Source of the DNA: Tetraselmis striata
Taxonomy: Eukaryota; Chlorophyta; Chlorodendrophyceae; Chlorodendrales; Chlorodendraceae
Reading direction: 5' to 3'
NCBI GenBank assembly: GCA_006384855.1
Contig: VCJN01002339.1
Coordinates: forward strand, 1-64,000
DNA length: 64,000 bases
Part shown: in pieces, positions 54,689 to 64,000 of the stretch
Position numbering within the stretch: the stretch's first letter is position 1
Layout: each line of letters starts with the position of its first letter
Position numbers and translations under genes: made by a program
The notes under the pieces: generated by a model
What the model saw: the letters and a program-made list of their open reading frames with translations, nothing else
Databases searched by the model: none
Told to the model about the DNA's origin: nothing

Positions 54689-54871
54689 TGATCTAAACTA
54701 GTTTATGGGGTTTCCATCCTTGACCTAACCGCTTTTTAGCTACAAGTGCTGCTCAGTGGTACGGGAACTAGTAACTGTTGTTGCGCCCTTGTTGGGTGCA
54801 GCAAGAGTTGACATAAAAGCAGCCAGAACAGTTGAGCCTGTCATCTTCCAGTTTTCGCTGCGTTCCACGCA
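54689..54871 (+). repeat. Split direct repeat A1 of the compact YR element
   Basis: This 183-bp block starts TGATCTAAACTAGTTTATGG and recurs at 57585-57767 with about five differences. Confidence 0.9.
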
Positions 54872-54984
54872 TCGATGTAAAAACTGTCTCGTAACCAGTT
54901 GCGAGCAAGGTCACCCCAGGTTGTTCAAGAACACACCCGGCTCGCCATCCGAGTGTGATATTCTCGTCCGTACGTCCGTGCGTT

Positions 54985-55841
54985 ACTATGTCAGATGGAG
55001 AAGAACCCGTCGTTGAGCCGACGCTCAAGTCACTGCAAGCAGATGTACGTGCGTTGGCTACGGCTGTAGCTCAATTGACGGCTCGTGAGCGTGTTGTTGA
55101 TGGAGAAGGGGCACATGGCTCTCGCTCCGGGCAGCGCATCGCGGGACAGCCGACAGGCAGCGGGGGAGCCGCAGAGCGCCCCGACTTGCTAGAGCTAGCC
55201 CATAGCGGCCGTGTCGGAGCAAAATCCGTGAGTGCCGAGGATGACTACCTCGCGGTGCCAGAATTACTGCAGAGAGCAGAGTCTGGTTATGAGGCCGTCG
55301 ACCGGTCAGCCGAGTGCCTGGACTCTTTCCCTTGAGCACCGACCTAACGAACGAGTACCTCAAGCAGGATGACCGGCGTCTGCCGGCCCAGGAGGAGTAT
55401 TTGTGGATGTCGTGTTTCGGGGCCCACATGGCCGCGCTTTTCGTGGCTCTCGACGAGCTACTGCCCTACGTCCCTGCCACCAACCATGACTTCACCCCCT
55501 ACCTCGCGAGAGCTCGGAACCATGCCGAGGCCATCGACAAGGCGTTTCGGTTTCGTCTGGCCTTCCTGCGGAGGCTAAATGAGATCAAGCGTGTGCACGG
55601 TGACCAAGGTGTTCTGGATGTGCTGCGAGCCCAGCATTTTCAGCCGGCTTCGGAGCATCTGGGCTCCGCGATCTTTGGGGACCTCATGCGGGACTACGAG
55701 CGCCGTGTCTTCGAGGCGACCGTTGCCAGCAGCGCGAAAGCAACCGCCACTGCACGAGTGGTGGCTGCATGTGCCGGCCGCGGGCGTGGGCGAGGACGTG
55801 GTGGTGGGCGTGGGCGTGGCCGCGAAGGTGAGCACGATTGA
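54985..55841 (+). CDS. Gag-like ORF of the compact YR element (fossil)
   Basis: The product starts MSDGEEPVVEPTLKSLQADV with a short coiled region. It later reads EYLWMSCFGAHMAALFVALD and FRFRLAFLRRLNEIKRVHG, and ends in an Arg-Gly tail (GRGRGRGRGGGRGRGREGE). Gag-like proteins of DIRS-order elements often end in such basic, nucleic-acid-binding tails. The call rests on position and composition. Confidence 0.5.
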
Positions 55842-55998
55842 CGGTGTGGGGCGCCTTCCGTCGGAGCTGCTGGAGCTTTGCGAGGCCACCTTTCGGTGAC
55901 CGCCGCAAAACGCACCCTTGCAGCTCAACGGCGAGATGAGCGCGCCGTGTTAGGGCCTGACCCCCCCCACCTTACAGACTTCCTTTAGACCTTCCTCG

Positions 55999-57505
55999 GT
56001 GCGGCGCTTCTCACAGCTACAGCCGAGTGCGACTCAACCATCCGCACACCTGCACATGGCGGCTCAACTAACCGCCTCCCGTACCATTCCACCAATGCGT
56101 CCGTCGGTTGTTACACTACGTGTTACAACTGGTTCGCAACGACCAAGTTTCGCGCGGGTACGTTACGCGCGAGACAGGCGCAACGAGCGCGAAGGGCGCG
56201 CAGGGCGGCCCTCTTACCTGAACCTAGCCCCGCAAACCCGTACCGATGCTATTCCAAACCCGTCCAGCAGCTACCGGCCAACCGCCGGGAACCTAACTGC
56301 TGCTGCCGAGTACTTTGCGAACAGTAGTCGTACCGGTGGAACTCTGTCAGTAAAACGACGCACTTACGTAATTGACGAGCCCGAAGCTGTCGCTCCCTGG
56401 GCTGCTTCATTGCGAGCTCGGCTGCAGGACGCGTTCGGCTCAGACGAGCTGGGACAGCGGACGCTCGACCTACTCTCCAGCTCCCTCAGCGCTCAGACAC
56501 TCAAGAGCTATGCCGGCCGGCTGTCTCAGTTCGCGGAGTTCTGTCACGACTCCGAGAACATCAGCCCGCTGGAGGCGACTACTGCGACTGTCGTTCGGTA
56601 CGTTGCCTGGATCGGCGAGCGGGGGCACATCGCCGCTAAGTAACTGCAACCTTACCTGTCTGCGATCAACACGTTCTTCGAGCTGCACAACCTCGACCCA
56701 ATCGCCAAGGACAGCCTGCACTTAACTTCAGCAAGGCGTGGGCTGATGCTGCGTCAGCGCCGACTGGACGCTGCCCCTTTGCGTGTCCCTCTGCCTGCGG
56801 ATGTGGCTTACCGCTTCGTCACAAAGGCCGAGCGGAATTGTGTCTGCTCCCTACCCAGAGTACCACCACAACTTCCGGGCCCTCCTGGCCTCGGTTGTCA
56901 ACTTTATGTTCTTTGCCAGGGGCCTTACTGGCGTGTCCTGTCGAGTGCGAGACGTGCATGTCGACGACTACAACATCACCCTGCAAGTGTACCGCGAGAA
57001 AGGTCGCGCTGGTCGACGGGGACCCAACGACCTTCGCGTACTTCTCCTTCCGGTGTCCGAGCACCCTCGAGTGGCACGTCTCCTGCACCACTGCATCGAC
57101 AACGTCCAATCTGTTCCCTGGGCTACTGTTGACTTGGCTACATCAAACTTCTGGGCTGTCACTGCGGCCGAGCAGTCAAAACCTTGGACTGCGGCTACAA
57201 TGTCAGACTGGCTGTCTGCAGCCATCAGTCTAGTCAACGCTGCCTCCCCTGCTGGCACTTCCTGGGCTTCACACAGTCTTCGCAAGGGCGCAGCTTCTGC
57301 AGCTAACGCCATCGGAGTGCCACTGTCCCACATCCGCTACCAAGGCGGTTGGGCCACTAACTCTGATGTCGTTCTGGACTACATCGACCCCAACGTTCTT
57401 CCTTCTCCTGGCGCGTGGTTCTTCTTTGGACACATCGCCCCCCTCCGCCACTTCCAAGTCCAACATGACTCCGCAGCGGTGGCCTTCCCAGTGCCTCCTT
57501 CATGA
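55999..57505 (+). CDS. Tyrosine recombinase of the compact YR element (fossil)
   Basis: The N-terminal part includes SAQTLKSYAGRLSQFAEFCH. The catalytic core has ASHSLRKGAASAANAIGVPL and YQGGWATNSDVVLDYI, the same signature order as the recombinase at 32997-34302. It is clearly related to, but distinct from, that enzyme. It would join a circular element copy to the target at a short core. Confidence 0.8.
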
Positions 57506-57584
57506 CTTGGCGCTACCCCTTCTCCGTCAATCCACCGCTCTCTACGTTCAGTCAAGACTGGCAAAACCAGACTCAACTTTGAAA

Positions 57585-57767
57585 TGATCTAAACTAGTTT
57601 ATGGGGTTTCCATCCTTGACCTAACCGCTTTTTAGCTACAAGTGCTGCTCAGTGGTACGGGAACTAGTAATTGTTGTTGCGCCCTTGTTGGGTGCAGCAC
57701 GAGTAGACATAAAAGCAGCCAGAACAGCTGAGCCTGCCATCTTCCAGTTTTCGCTGCGTTCCACGCA
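57585..57767 (+). repeat. Split direct repeat A2 of the compact YR element
   Basis: Inner copy of the 183-bp A repeat; it overlaps the end of B1 (57560-57586) and is followed by the segment ending in B2 (57864-57890). Confidence 0.9.
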
Positions 57768-57890
57768 GCGCCCCCCCTGACTCCGTTTTCCTTCCACGCT
57801 TTCGCTAAACCATTTTGCCAATTTCGGCTCTTGACCGTGTAAAACAGCCTGCGCGACCTTTTTGGCAAAACCAGACTCAACTTTGAAATG

Positions 57891-59136
57891 GCCTAATCCG
57901 CGATAGCGCGCGCGGCAGTGCCAGTGAGCGGGCGCGCATCAGTGGGCGGCGAGGTTGAGGGTTTTAGGCCGAGCATCCACACCGTTGGGGCAGAGGCTCT
58001 CCGGGGCTGGAAGTTCTTCATCTAAGACGCGCCGGACGATACCTGGGTTAGTTTCTGATGGAGACCAATGTTATAGCGAAGTCGACGGGACATGTCTTGC
58101 TGCGTGTCGCGGGATCAGTTGTACCGCGCCATGTACGTGTGCATCGAGAAGGACCCACTAGGGAAACAAAAGCTGCGGAATGCCTTCGTTCAAGTTGTTC
58201 ACGGCAATGTTGCTCGCGGCTACGGCCCCTTATTTTTCCTGCTACTTGTACATTAACCATCCCCATGAGGACACGGCGACCAACGTGCGCGGACTGAGAG
58301 AGACTTCCAAGTACAGGTTTTTTAGGGTTTTTAATCGTACGAGAGTTTTAAAGCCGGTGCGAAAAATATGGGTGCCGGCCCGCGCACTGCGCACACCACA
58401 TCTGCCCATCACCCGCCCCCCGGAACCCACCTAGCCACCCGCCCCACAGGCCAAACCCCACTACGACCGCCCCCCAGAGGTCACCCTTGGTCCCTTTCCG
58501 CACGCTGACCGGGCGCCGGCCAGCCGTAAGCCTCCGGCGGAGGTGAGCTGCCCGCCTTAACGTCGCGGTTGGCCGTTGGTGCTGCGGCATTGCGCACTCG
58601 CCACTCTCACGGGCACCGCGCACGAGAGAGTTAGCCAGCCTCGCAATACCCGCTCTACCTGTGTAAATGGCCCAGGGGGGTAGGTATGGGTGTTGCCTAT
58701 GGACCTTTAGGCGCGTGGGTTGTATCTGTCTTGCGTGTGCGGAGCCTCTTTGAGCGGCGCATGGTGCGCTCTGCCCCCCGTTTTCGGCGTGTACGCCGCA
58801 GCCCATGCGGCCGCACTCAAAACCGCTGCACATTTCGCTGCCGCATGCAAGAACCGGCCCGGCGCACTGGGCATCAGCCGCCATGACCGCCCCGAAAGGC
58901 ACTCCCCAGGAGCGCCGCGGACAGCCGACCGGGCGCTGGCCTGCCACAAGCGCCCGACGAAAGTGAGCTGGCCGCCCGCCCTTGGGTTGCTGAGGAGGAG
59001 GGGGGGGGGGGGGAGTGGTTACAATTACATTACGCATTCGCGGTTCAATGCGAACGCCTCCCTGGCACCAATTAGTCTATAACTGCTCAGGAGGGTAGGT
59101 ATGGGTGTTGGATATGAGCGTGTTGGGCGTTGGTGC

Positions 59137-59230
<94 letters not shown>

Positions 59231-60609
59231 GTGTGTTTGCGTGTGTGTGCGGACTCAGGTTGAAGATTGCATGGGGTGCTAAATCGCGTGTGCGGTGATG
59301 TGCACATGCAGCGGCATGCCTGGCTATAATGCGTGCTGCATCGAATGTTTGTTCGCTCAGCTCATGAAGGACGAGCCCCGGGACTCCGAGGCGCCGGAGC
59401 AGATGGCGCGCCGCTGGGGCACAAGGCTGGGGCACAAGGTTGGGAATGGGAGAGGGGGGGTGGGGGCTGGTGGGGGGGGGATGGGGGGGGGGGGGGGGGG
59501 GGGGGGGGGGGAGGGGGGCTGGGGGAGGGGCATATTGTGACATGATGCCACCCGAGGCAGTGCCAACCATGCAAGTGTGTGTGTGTGGGGGTGGGGGGGG
59601 GGGGCGGGGGGGGGGGGGGGGGGGCATTTGGTTACAGGATGCTTGGCAATGCTGCCGCCGATCCAAACTAGCGACTGCACTTGTGTAAGGGGGGCTCGGG
59701 ATGTTGAGAGCAGCTAAAGGGCACCCGGGGGCGGGAAAGAGGGAGCGGGGCCCGTGATTGGGGAAGAGCGGGGACCCGCCTGCCTGCCATCATATCATTT
59801 ACTTCGCAATCTCTCTGCATTCATATCACAACATCACTAGCTCAGCTATAGTGATACCCCCCCCTCCCCGCACGTCGTGCGCTCAAGCCTGGGTATACGC
59901 GGCAAATGCCCGCCGGGATAAGAAAGTGATATTGGTCGTGTGCATGTGTGTGTGGGGGGGGGGGAGCAAAGAGCTGCCAATTGCTGCCAAGCTAGTGCGT
60001 TTCATTGGGGAAGGCATTGGGCAGACAATTGAGGAGATTTGTCCAGAGGATTGCCCAGCTGCGCCACCGCCTTCATTGTCCAACTGCGCCGCCTCCTCCG
60101 CATGCAGCTTCTCCGGGCTCACCAGCACTGCCTCCGCAATCCTGCGGCCGTGCCTCCCGTGGCCCGCAGCCGCAGGCCATGAGGCGCGTGAGCATTAACG
60201 CTGCCACGCTGGGTATCTTGGCGGTCAACGCCTCGTGCTCCGACGCAGCGCGAGATGCTCGCCCGTCCGCTTGTGCCGCCGCAGTGACCGTGGGCATGCG
60301 CGCTGCCGCCCCGCCGCCCCCATCTGCACCCGCCGCGCCCGCCGCCATCACCCGTGCCACCTCCGCCCGTTCCACCCGCGCCGCTGCCGTTGCCCGCGTC
60401 GTCTTCATATGCTGCGGGATGGTTGTGCGGCCGGTAGCGGTGGTGTCGCGGCTGGTAGGTGCGTTTTAGTGGCATTGCCGTGTGCTGTAAGCCGGCAGGT
60501 CGTATCGGCGCGCGGTGGTGCGCATAAACAAATGCGTGTCTATACAAAATCCGTGCGATGTGTCATGTGCGAGCACGGGCAAACCGCGCCCGCTGAGGCA
60601 CGTCACACG
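57891..60609. other. No firm gene; microsatellite and poly(G) tracts
   Basis: The first 30 bp match the CACTA-end repeat. The rest holds a long (GT)n microsatellite at about 59138-59239, poly(G) tracts at about 58999-59012, 59480-59511 and 59589-59625, and Ala/Pro-rich frames at 60.0-60.5 kb without support on either strand. Confidence 0.5.
59138..59239 (+). repeat. (GT)n microsatellite, about 100 bp
   Basis: An almost pure GT dinucleotide run. The long Cys-Val and His-Thr frames over it are translations of the repeat. Confidence 0.95.
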
Positions 60610-60867
60610 ATGGCTACCAACGCCGACCTCAACAATACCGAAGCCGCTCGCGTTGAAGCCGAGGTTCGAGCTCAAGTGCTTCAATATGGCAGCGCCTTCC
60701 AAGGAGTTCACGCCGGTGCCAAAGAGAGGCTTCAGCATGAGAACACGTCGCTCTGCGATGCAAAGGGCACGAACCTCGTTGTCATCGACGTCTCCGATGC
60801 GAGTCCCATTGTTCGTCCTTTTTGTCAATTTGGTGCATCTACCTTGCTTGCTTTTTCTCCCACCTAG
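60610..60867 (+). CDS. Hypothetical ORF
   Basis: The frame starts MATNADLNNTEAARVEAEV and reads QVLQYGSAFQGVHAGAKERL, with protein-like composition to a stop at 60867. It looks like the start of a gene whose continuation may lie at 60.9-61.5 kb in other frames (ISQPRNDCVHVMSTTPAQ near 61330). No domain is recognised and no splice path was established. Confidence 0.3.
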   Translation: MATNADLNNTEAARVEAEVRAQVLQYGSAFQGVHAGAKERLQHENTSLCDAKGTNLVVIDVSDASPIVRPFCQFGASTLLAFSPT

Positions 60868-61263
60868 GACAAAAATGATCTGGCGTCTCGCTCGGGACTG
60901 GCATAGCTCGCGGCTTTGGTCATCATTAGGCGCATGAGGAGGACATATGTCCTGAAACTCTTTGTGATTGGGAGCCGAGATTAGTCATTGGGCTTGTGAA
61001 GTCGCGCGAGACTACCGAAGATACGTTGACCGTGGCTGTATACTAGTCCTTCCATCCCGATGCAAAGGGCACACCTCTCATGCCCCTATGGTTGTACCCG
61101 CAGACAAAAAGGGGGGAAGAAGCTGGTTGCCACAAGCTCGGAAGTGCTTGACGCTTCCTTGGTAGCTTGTTGAAGCCGTCTCCCTATCGTACACGAAGGC
61201 CATCCACAACCCGTCGGGAAGTCGCGAGGTGTTCAACGAGGACGGCACCATGGTCTCAAAGAA

Positions 61264-61458
61264 GTGGTATACGGTAAAAACGTCCAAGTCGTGAAGACAT
61301 ACGCGCAAACTGGGTGGCAAATCAGCCAGCCGCGAAATGACTGCGTCCACGTCATGTCAACCACTCCAGCGCAACGCAAACCCGGCGGAGTCGTCAAGTT
61401 TAATGCAGCCTCGAAGAAGGACTTGCTTGAACTGGGGATGCTCAATAACGAGTTATAA
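61264..61458 (+). CDS. Hypothetical ORF, C-terminal-like piece
   Basis: The frame reads VVKTYAQTGWQISQPRNDC and ends KKDLLELGMLNNEL. The upstream codons for Lys-Lys-Trp-Tyr lie in another frame, so a frame change or intron near 61265 is likely. It may belong with the ORF at 60610-60867. Confidence 0.25.
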   Translation: MVYGKNVQVVKTYAQTGWQISQPRNDCVHVMSTTPAQRKPGGVVKFNAASKKDLLELGMLNNEL

Positions 61459-61459
61459 A

Positions 61460-61788
61460 CTATTAGCAACTTCTTGTGGCTAGGCGATGGATTTAGTCAT
61501 CATAATAAACTTTGACTTGCCTCCACTTTGTCCCACTTTGTACAAAATGCTCAAAAACAATCATTGGATATGCGTCGCGACTGGTGTGCACGTTGATGAA
61601 TGTCGCCATGTACCCTAGGTCCACAAACCCAAGCTACACCACCCGTGAGTCTTAGATACTGATAGTAGCCCCGGGAACTAGGGTATAATAACCATACCCT
61701 ACGGTGCAAAATAAAATCCGCGGTGCAAAAAAAGTTAAATTGCTGTTACTATCACTCATCTAGTACGCACATCAGCATGTAGTTCATG
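61460..61788. other. No gene recognised
   Basis: AT-richer spacer between convergent hypothetical ORFs; no repeat or signal identified beyond a short AGGGTAT inverted pair near 61680. Confidence 0.4.
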
Positions 61789-62473
61789 CTAAGTGCCCAT
61801 CGATGACACGTCTTGACACGGAGTTTCGGCGCGCAGCTCGTCCAGCTCCGGAAGGTGCCTCAAGATGGCTGGTGCTGTAATGTGCTCCACGTCATGCTCC
61901 ATCTCGTCGCTGAGAGCGAAGCACTTCTCGAACGCCTTGCAAGGAAGTTGCACGGGCCACCGATGATGCATCCACTCGAGCAATTGCCGCAGGCGGCGTT
62001 GATGATTTGCGCTCCGGAGCATATGATCCACGATATGTATCAAGTCGTAGTGGTATCCGTCGACGAAGTTGTTGAACCGACGGCATGCCAGCAAATAATA
62101 AGAGCCCTTGCTTGGCACGCCCCTTCTTGCCTCCGGTCCCGTCGAGGTCGATGATGTCGGTCAGCTCCGGCGTCGTATGCGGCATGGCTTGCACGGGCGC
62201 CAAACGCTCCCGTGTGTGGCCAATCAAGTGCAGGAGTCCGGCAGATTGACGCTGCCTCCGGAGCTCCTTCCAGTCCGGTATCTCGTCCTCATGTTCCCTC
62301 AATGGCATGGCAGTGCAGTGCTCTAGCTCCTCACTATCTAATGGGCAGTCCGGTTTCTGCAGATTGTCGGCTTTGGGGCCCTCCGCGCGCATGGCGTAAC
62401 ATGCGCCCGCAACAAGCGATTCGCCATGAAGCGATGCCCCGACCTCCGGCTCCGTCTGTGTGCTCCTCATCAC
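61789..62473 (-). CDS. Hypothetical ORF in two frames
   Basis: The upper part (MMRSTQTEPEVGASLHGES) runs to about 62100, ending DIIDLDGTGGKKGRAKQG; the lower part continues in another frame as YYLLACRRFNNFVDGYHYDL and LPELDELRAETPCQDVSS to a stop at 61789. The switch may be a frameshift or an unseen short intron. Both halves have normal protein composition. A transposon origin is plausible given the surroundings, but no domain is recognised. Confidence 0.35.
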
Positions 62474-62952
62474 TGTGAGATTCAGATGTGACGCAAGTGT
62501 GCCCTACTGGTGACGAACGACGACATACGGGGACGATACGGGACGGACGAGGGACGTGGATTTCATACCGAGTAGCGACGACTATCGCGCGCGATCTGTA
62601 AAGTACTATATGAATTTCTCGTTTCCATAATTTCATCAAATCGATATGCGCACGCGGGCTCGCGTGTCGCCCGCCGACGCGGAGCACCCGGGCTAAGTAC
62701 AGGCGGCTGCACGTACTCACTGCACATCGCCGCACATCGCTGCACATCACTGCACATCCCTGCATATACAACGATGCACATCCCTGCACGCGCATGAAGT
62801 ACGGGGTAGCCTGGCGGTCACCGCCGCTCACCGCTGAACCAAGCGCGGACAGCCGCGCACTAGCATTTGTGCTCTTTGCCGGTGGTGGGCTAAATCCACC
62901 CCAACTCTCAACCCCCCCCCCCCCCCCCCCCCCCGCGCGCGCGGCAGCAGGC
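62474..62952. other. No gene; short CACATC repeats and poly(C) run
   Basis: A cluster of TGCACATC repeats lies at about 62710-62790 and a poly(C) run at about 62911-62932, immediately upstream of the BED-finger ORF. Confidence 0.45.
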
Positions 62953-63198
62953 ATGCCGGGAGAGGGATGGATATCGAGTGTGTCGAAGAATGGCGTGCAC
63001 ACATGCAAGCACTGCCACGGCATCGTGACGGGCAGTAGTGAAAGGACGGCGCGAGAGCGGCACTTCCGGAAATACCCGAACTGTAGCCACTCGTTGCAGC
63101 GTGCGGCTAAGTTGCATCGCAAGGCCGCATTATTGCAAGCAGCACCAGGGCGGCAGCAGCAGCAGCAGCAGCAGCGGCAGGGGCGGCAGCAGGAGTAG
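62953..63198 (+). CDS. BED-like zinc-finger ORF
   Basis: The frame begins MPGEGWISSVSKNGVHTC. A zinc-finger pattern follows: CKHC, then about 20 residues to RHFRKYPNC, as in BED-type fingers of hAT-like transposases. It ends in a glutamine run made by a CAG repeat at about 63155-63175. A neighbouring frame of the same repeat leads toward the ORF at 63285, so slippage in the CAG tract may have split one gene. Confidence 0.5.
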   Translation: MPGEGWISSVSKNGVHTCKHCHGIVTGSSERTARERHFRKYPNCSHSLQRAAKLHRKAALLQAAPGRQQQQQQQRQGRQQE

Positions 63199-63284
63199 CT
63201 GCAGCCGTCGGAAACGGCCCGCCGGCGCCGGTCTCGGAGGACGATGTGATGGGTGTGGGGTAGGACCCCGTTGGCGAAGACGGT

Positions 63285-64000
63285 ATGGACATCGACGTGC
63301 TTGCGTGGCCGCCGGCGGACGTGGAAGCTGCCGATGAGGGCGTGATACGGAAAGGCGATCCCGGTGACTTCTACATGAAGGTCATCGCCAAGAAGTTCCG
63401 GGGAGTATGGCACTACGGCGTGATAACCGGCGTCGTTACCGAGTGGGTGTTGGAGGACTACGGCGGGGCGACCCAGTGGCGCGCTGTTTTCGAGGACGGT
63501 GACATTGTGGACCTTCTGCGTTCAGAGGTGAGTGGGCCCGGCCTGCGTGCTGGTGGCACCACTCAACTGCGGTTGTATGGAATCACACGCACCCGCCCGG
63601 TCGGCGTGGCAGGTTGTGGAGGCTATGGCGGCTGCCCAGGAGCACCCCCCTGTGGATGCGGACGGGGATGCTCGCTTGGTAACCGTCCATGAAGGCGATG
63701 ACTTGTCCAGTGAATCACGCACCTTGCCCGGCGTGCGTTCAACACAACCCGGCTGGCGGAGGCCAAGCAGAACACTGGCTGCCATGGCGTGTGCCATGTG
63801 CCTGTGGTCCTGGGCTATGTCAGCATGGTCAACCTCTTCCCCCTCGCGCCGTTCCACCTGTTTTTTTTTGGCTTGGGAAGGGACTTCTGGAGGAAATTTG
63901 TCACTGGCGACTGCGTTTCAAGCGTTTCAAGCCTGGAAATCGAGCCTCACTCGCGCAGAGAAGACGCCCCGGGCCTACGAGTCTATCGCCGACCTCAGAG
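63285..64000 (+). CDS. Hypothetical gene, two exons, runs off the right edge
   Basis: Exon 63285-63527 reads DPGDFYMKVIAKKFRGVWH, then WRAVFEDGDIVDLLRSE, and ends at donor GAG|GTGAGT. Exon 2 starts at 63613 (acceptor GGCAG), keeps phase (VVEAMAAAQEHPPVDADGD) and stays open to the window end. The FxGxVxx...FEDGD wording recalls small Tudor/Agenet-like chromatin-reading folds, but that is only a guess. A TAG lies in frame at 63261-63263, 21 bp upstream of the chosen Met. It may be the continuation of the BED-finger ORF. Confidence 0.45.

Larger units (their letters stand above)
54689..57890 (+). mobile_element. Compact tyrosine-recombinase element without reverse transcriptase (fossil)
   Basis: The 3.2-kb element carries a gag-like ORF then a tyrosine recombinase, with no room for a reverse transcriptase between them. 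Its ends form split direct repeats: A at 54689-54871 and 57585-57767 (about 97% identical by eye), and B, 27 bp identical, at 57560-57586 and 57864-57890. The layout A1-ORFs-B1-A2-B2 is that of PAT-like and Ngaro elements. The two junctions with the flanking CACTA-related DNA share only TG. It is probably a reduced member of the DIRS order that depends on another element for copying, and it is young. Confidence 0.8.

Noticed and set aside
59138-59300. Cys-Val and His-Thr repeat proteins
   Set aside because: They are translations of a GT microsatellite on the two strands.

Overview
The window looks like nuclear DNA of a green alga, probably a chlorophyte. The signs are GC-rich coding sequence, GT-AG introns of about 75-350 bp, a TGTAA-type polyadenylation signal, intron-rich plant-type host genes, and a mobile-element load (PAT/TOC-like tyrosine-recombinase elements, Ty3, copia, Tc1/mariner, CACTA) of the kind known from chlorophytes. 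The genus is not fixed by anything seen here. Long poly(G)/poly(C) runs recur through the whole window.

Only one stretch is clearly host genome: about 23.7-30.3 kb. It holds a ten-exon Deg-type serine protease gene (+), a six-exon Ulp1/SENP SUMO protease gene (-) that converges on it 241 bp away, and a weaker multi-exon candidate upstream of Ulp1. Two further intron-containing genes of unknown function lie at 7.8-8.9 kb and 13.4-14.1 kb.

The rest is largely mobile DNA. 0-6.9 kb: a Ty3/gypsy fossil (+) and the head-to-head LTR of a second, opposite element. 9.2-12.2 kb: a DDE_1 (pogo-like) DNA transposon (-). 16.4-20.9 kb: a LINE whose reverse transcriptase is followed by a candidate PD-(D/E)xK nuclease domain. 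51.2-53.3 kb: a broken DDE-like transposase of unassigned family beside an acidic ORF. 54.7-57.9 kb: a compact tyrosine-recombinase element with a gag-like ORF and a recombinase but no reverse transcriptase. 61.8-64 kb: further transposon-like or hypothetical genes, including a BED-like zinc finger.

The most striking part is 30.5-48.5 kb, which reads as one deep nest of insertions. A Tc1/mariner element (37839-47700) is flanked on both sides by direct copies of a 0.76-kb TA-flanked inverted-repeat element, here called R. The left R copy is split by a copia LTR element (5-bp target duplication) and by a PAT-like tyrosine-recombinase retroelement. The Tc1 element is split by an 8.1-kb insertion with an 11-bp target duplication. 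That insertion is itself split by a 5.8-kb CACTA transposon (30-bp terminal inverted repeats, TG duplication), which carries a 358-bp satellite array and a three-exon ORF. The uninterrupted right R copy serves as the empty site for the two elements in the left copy. The CACTA right end serves as the empty site for the second tyrosine-recombinase element at 54.7 kb.
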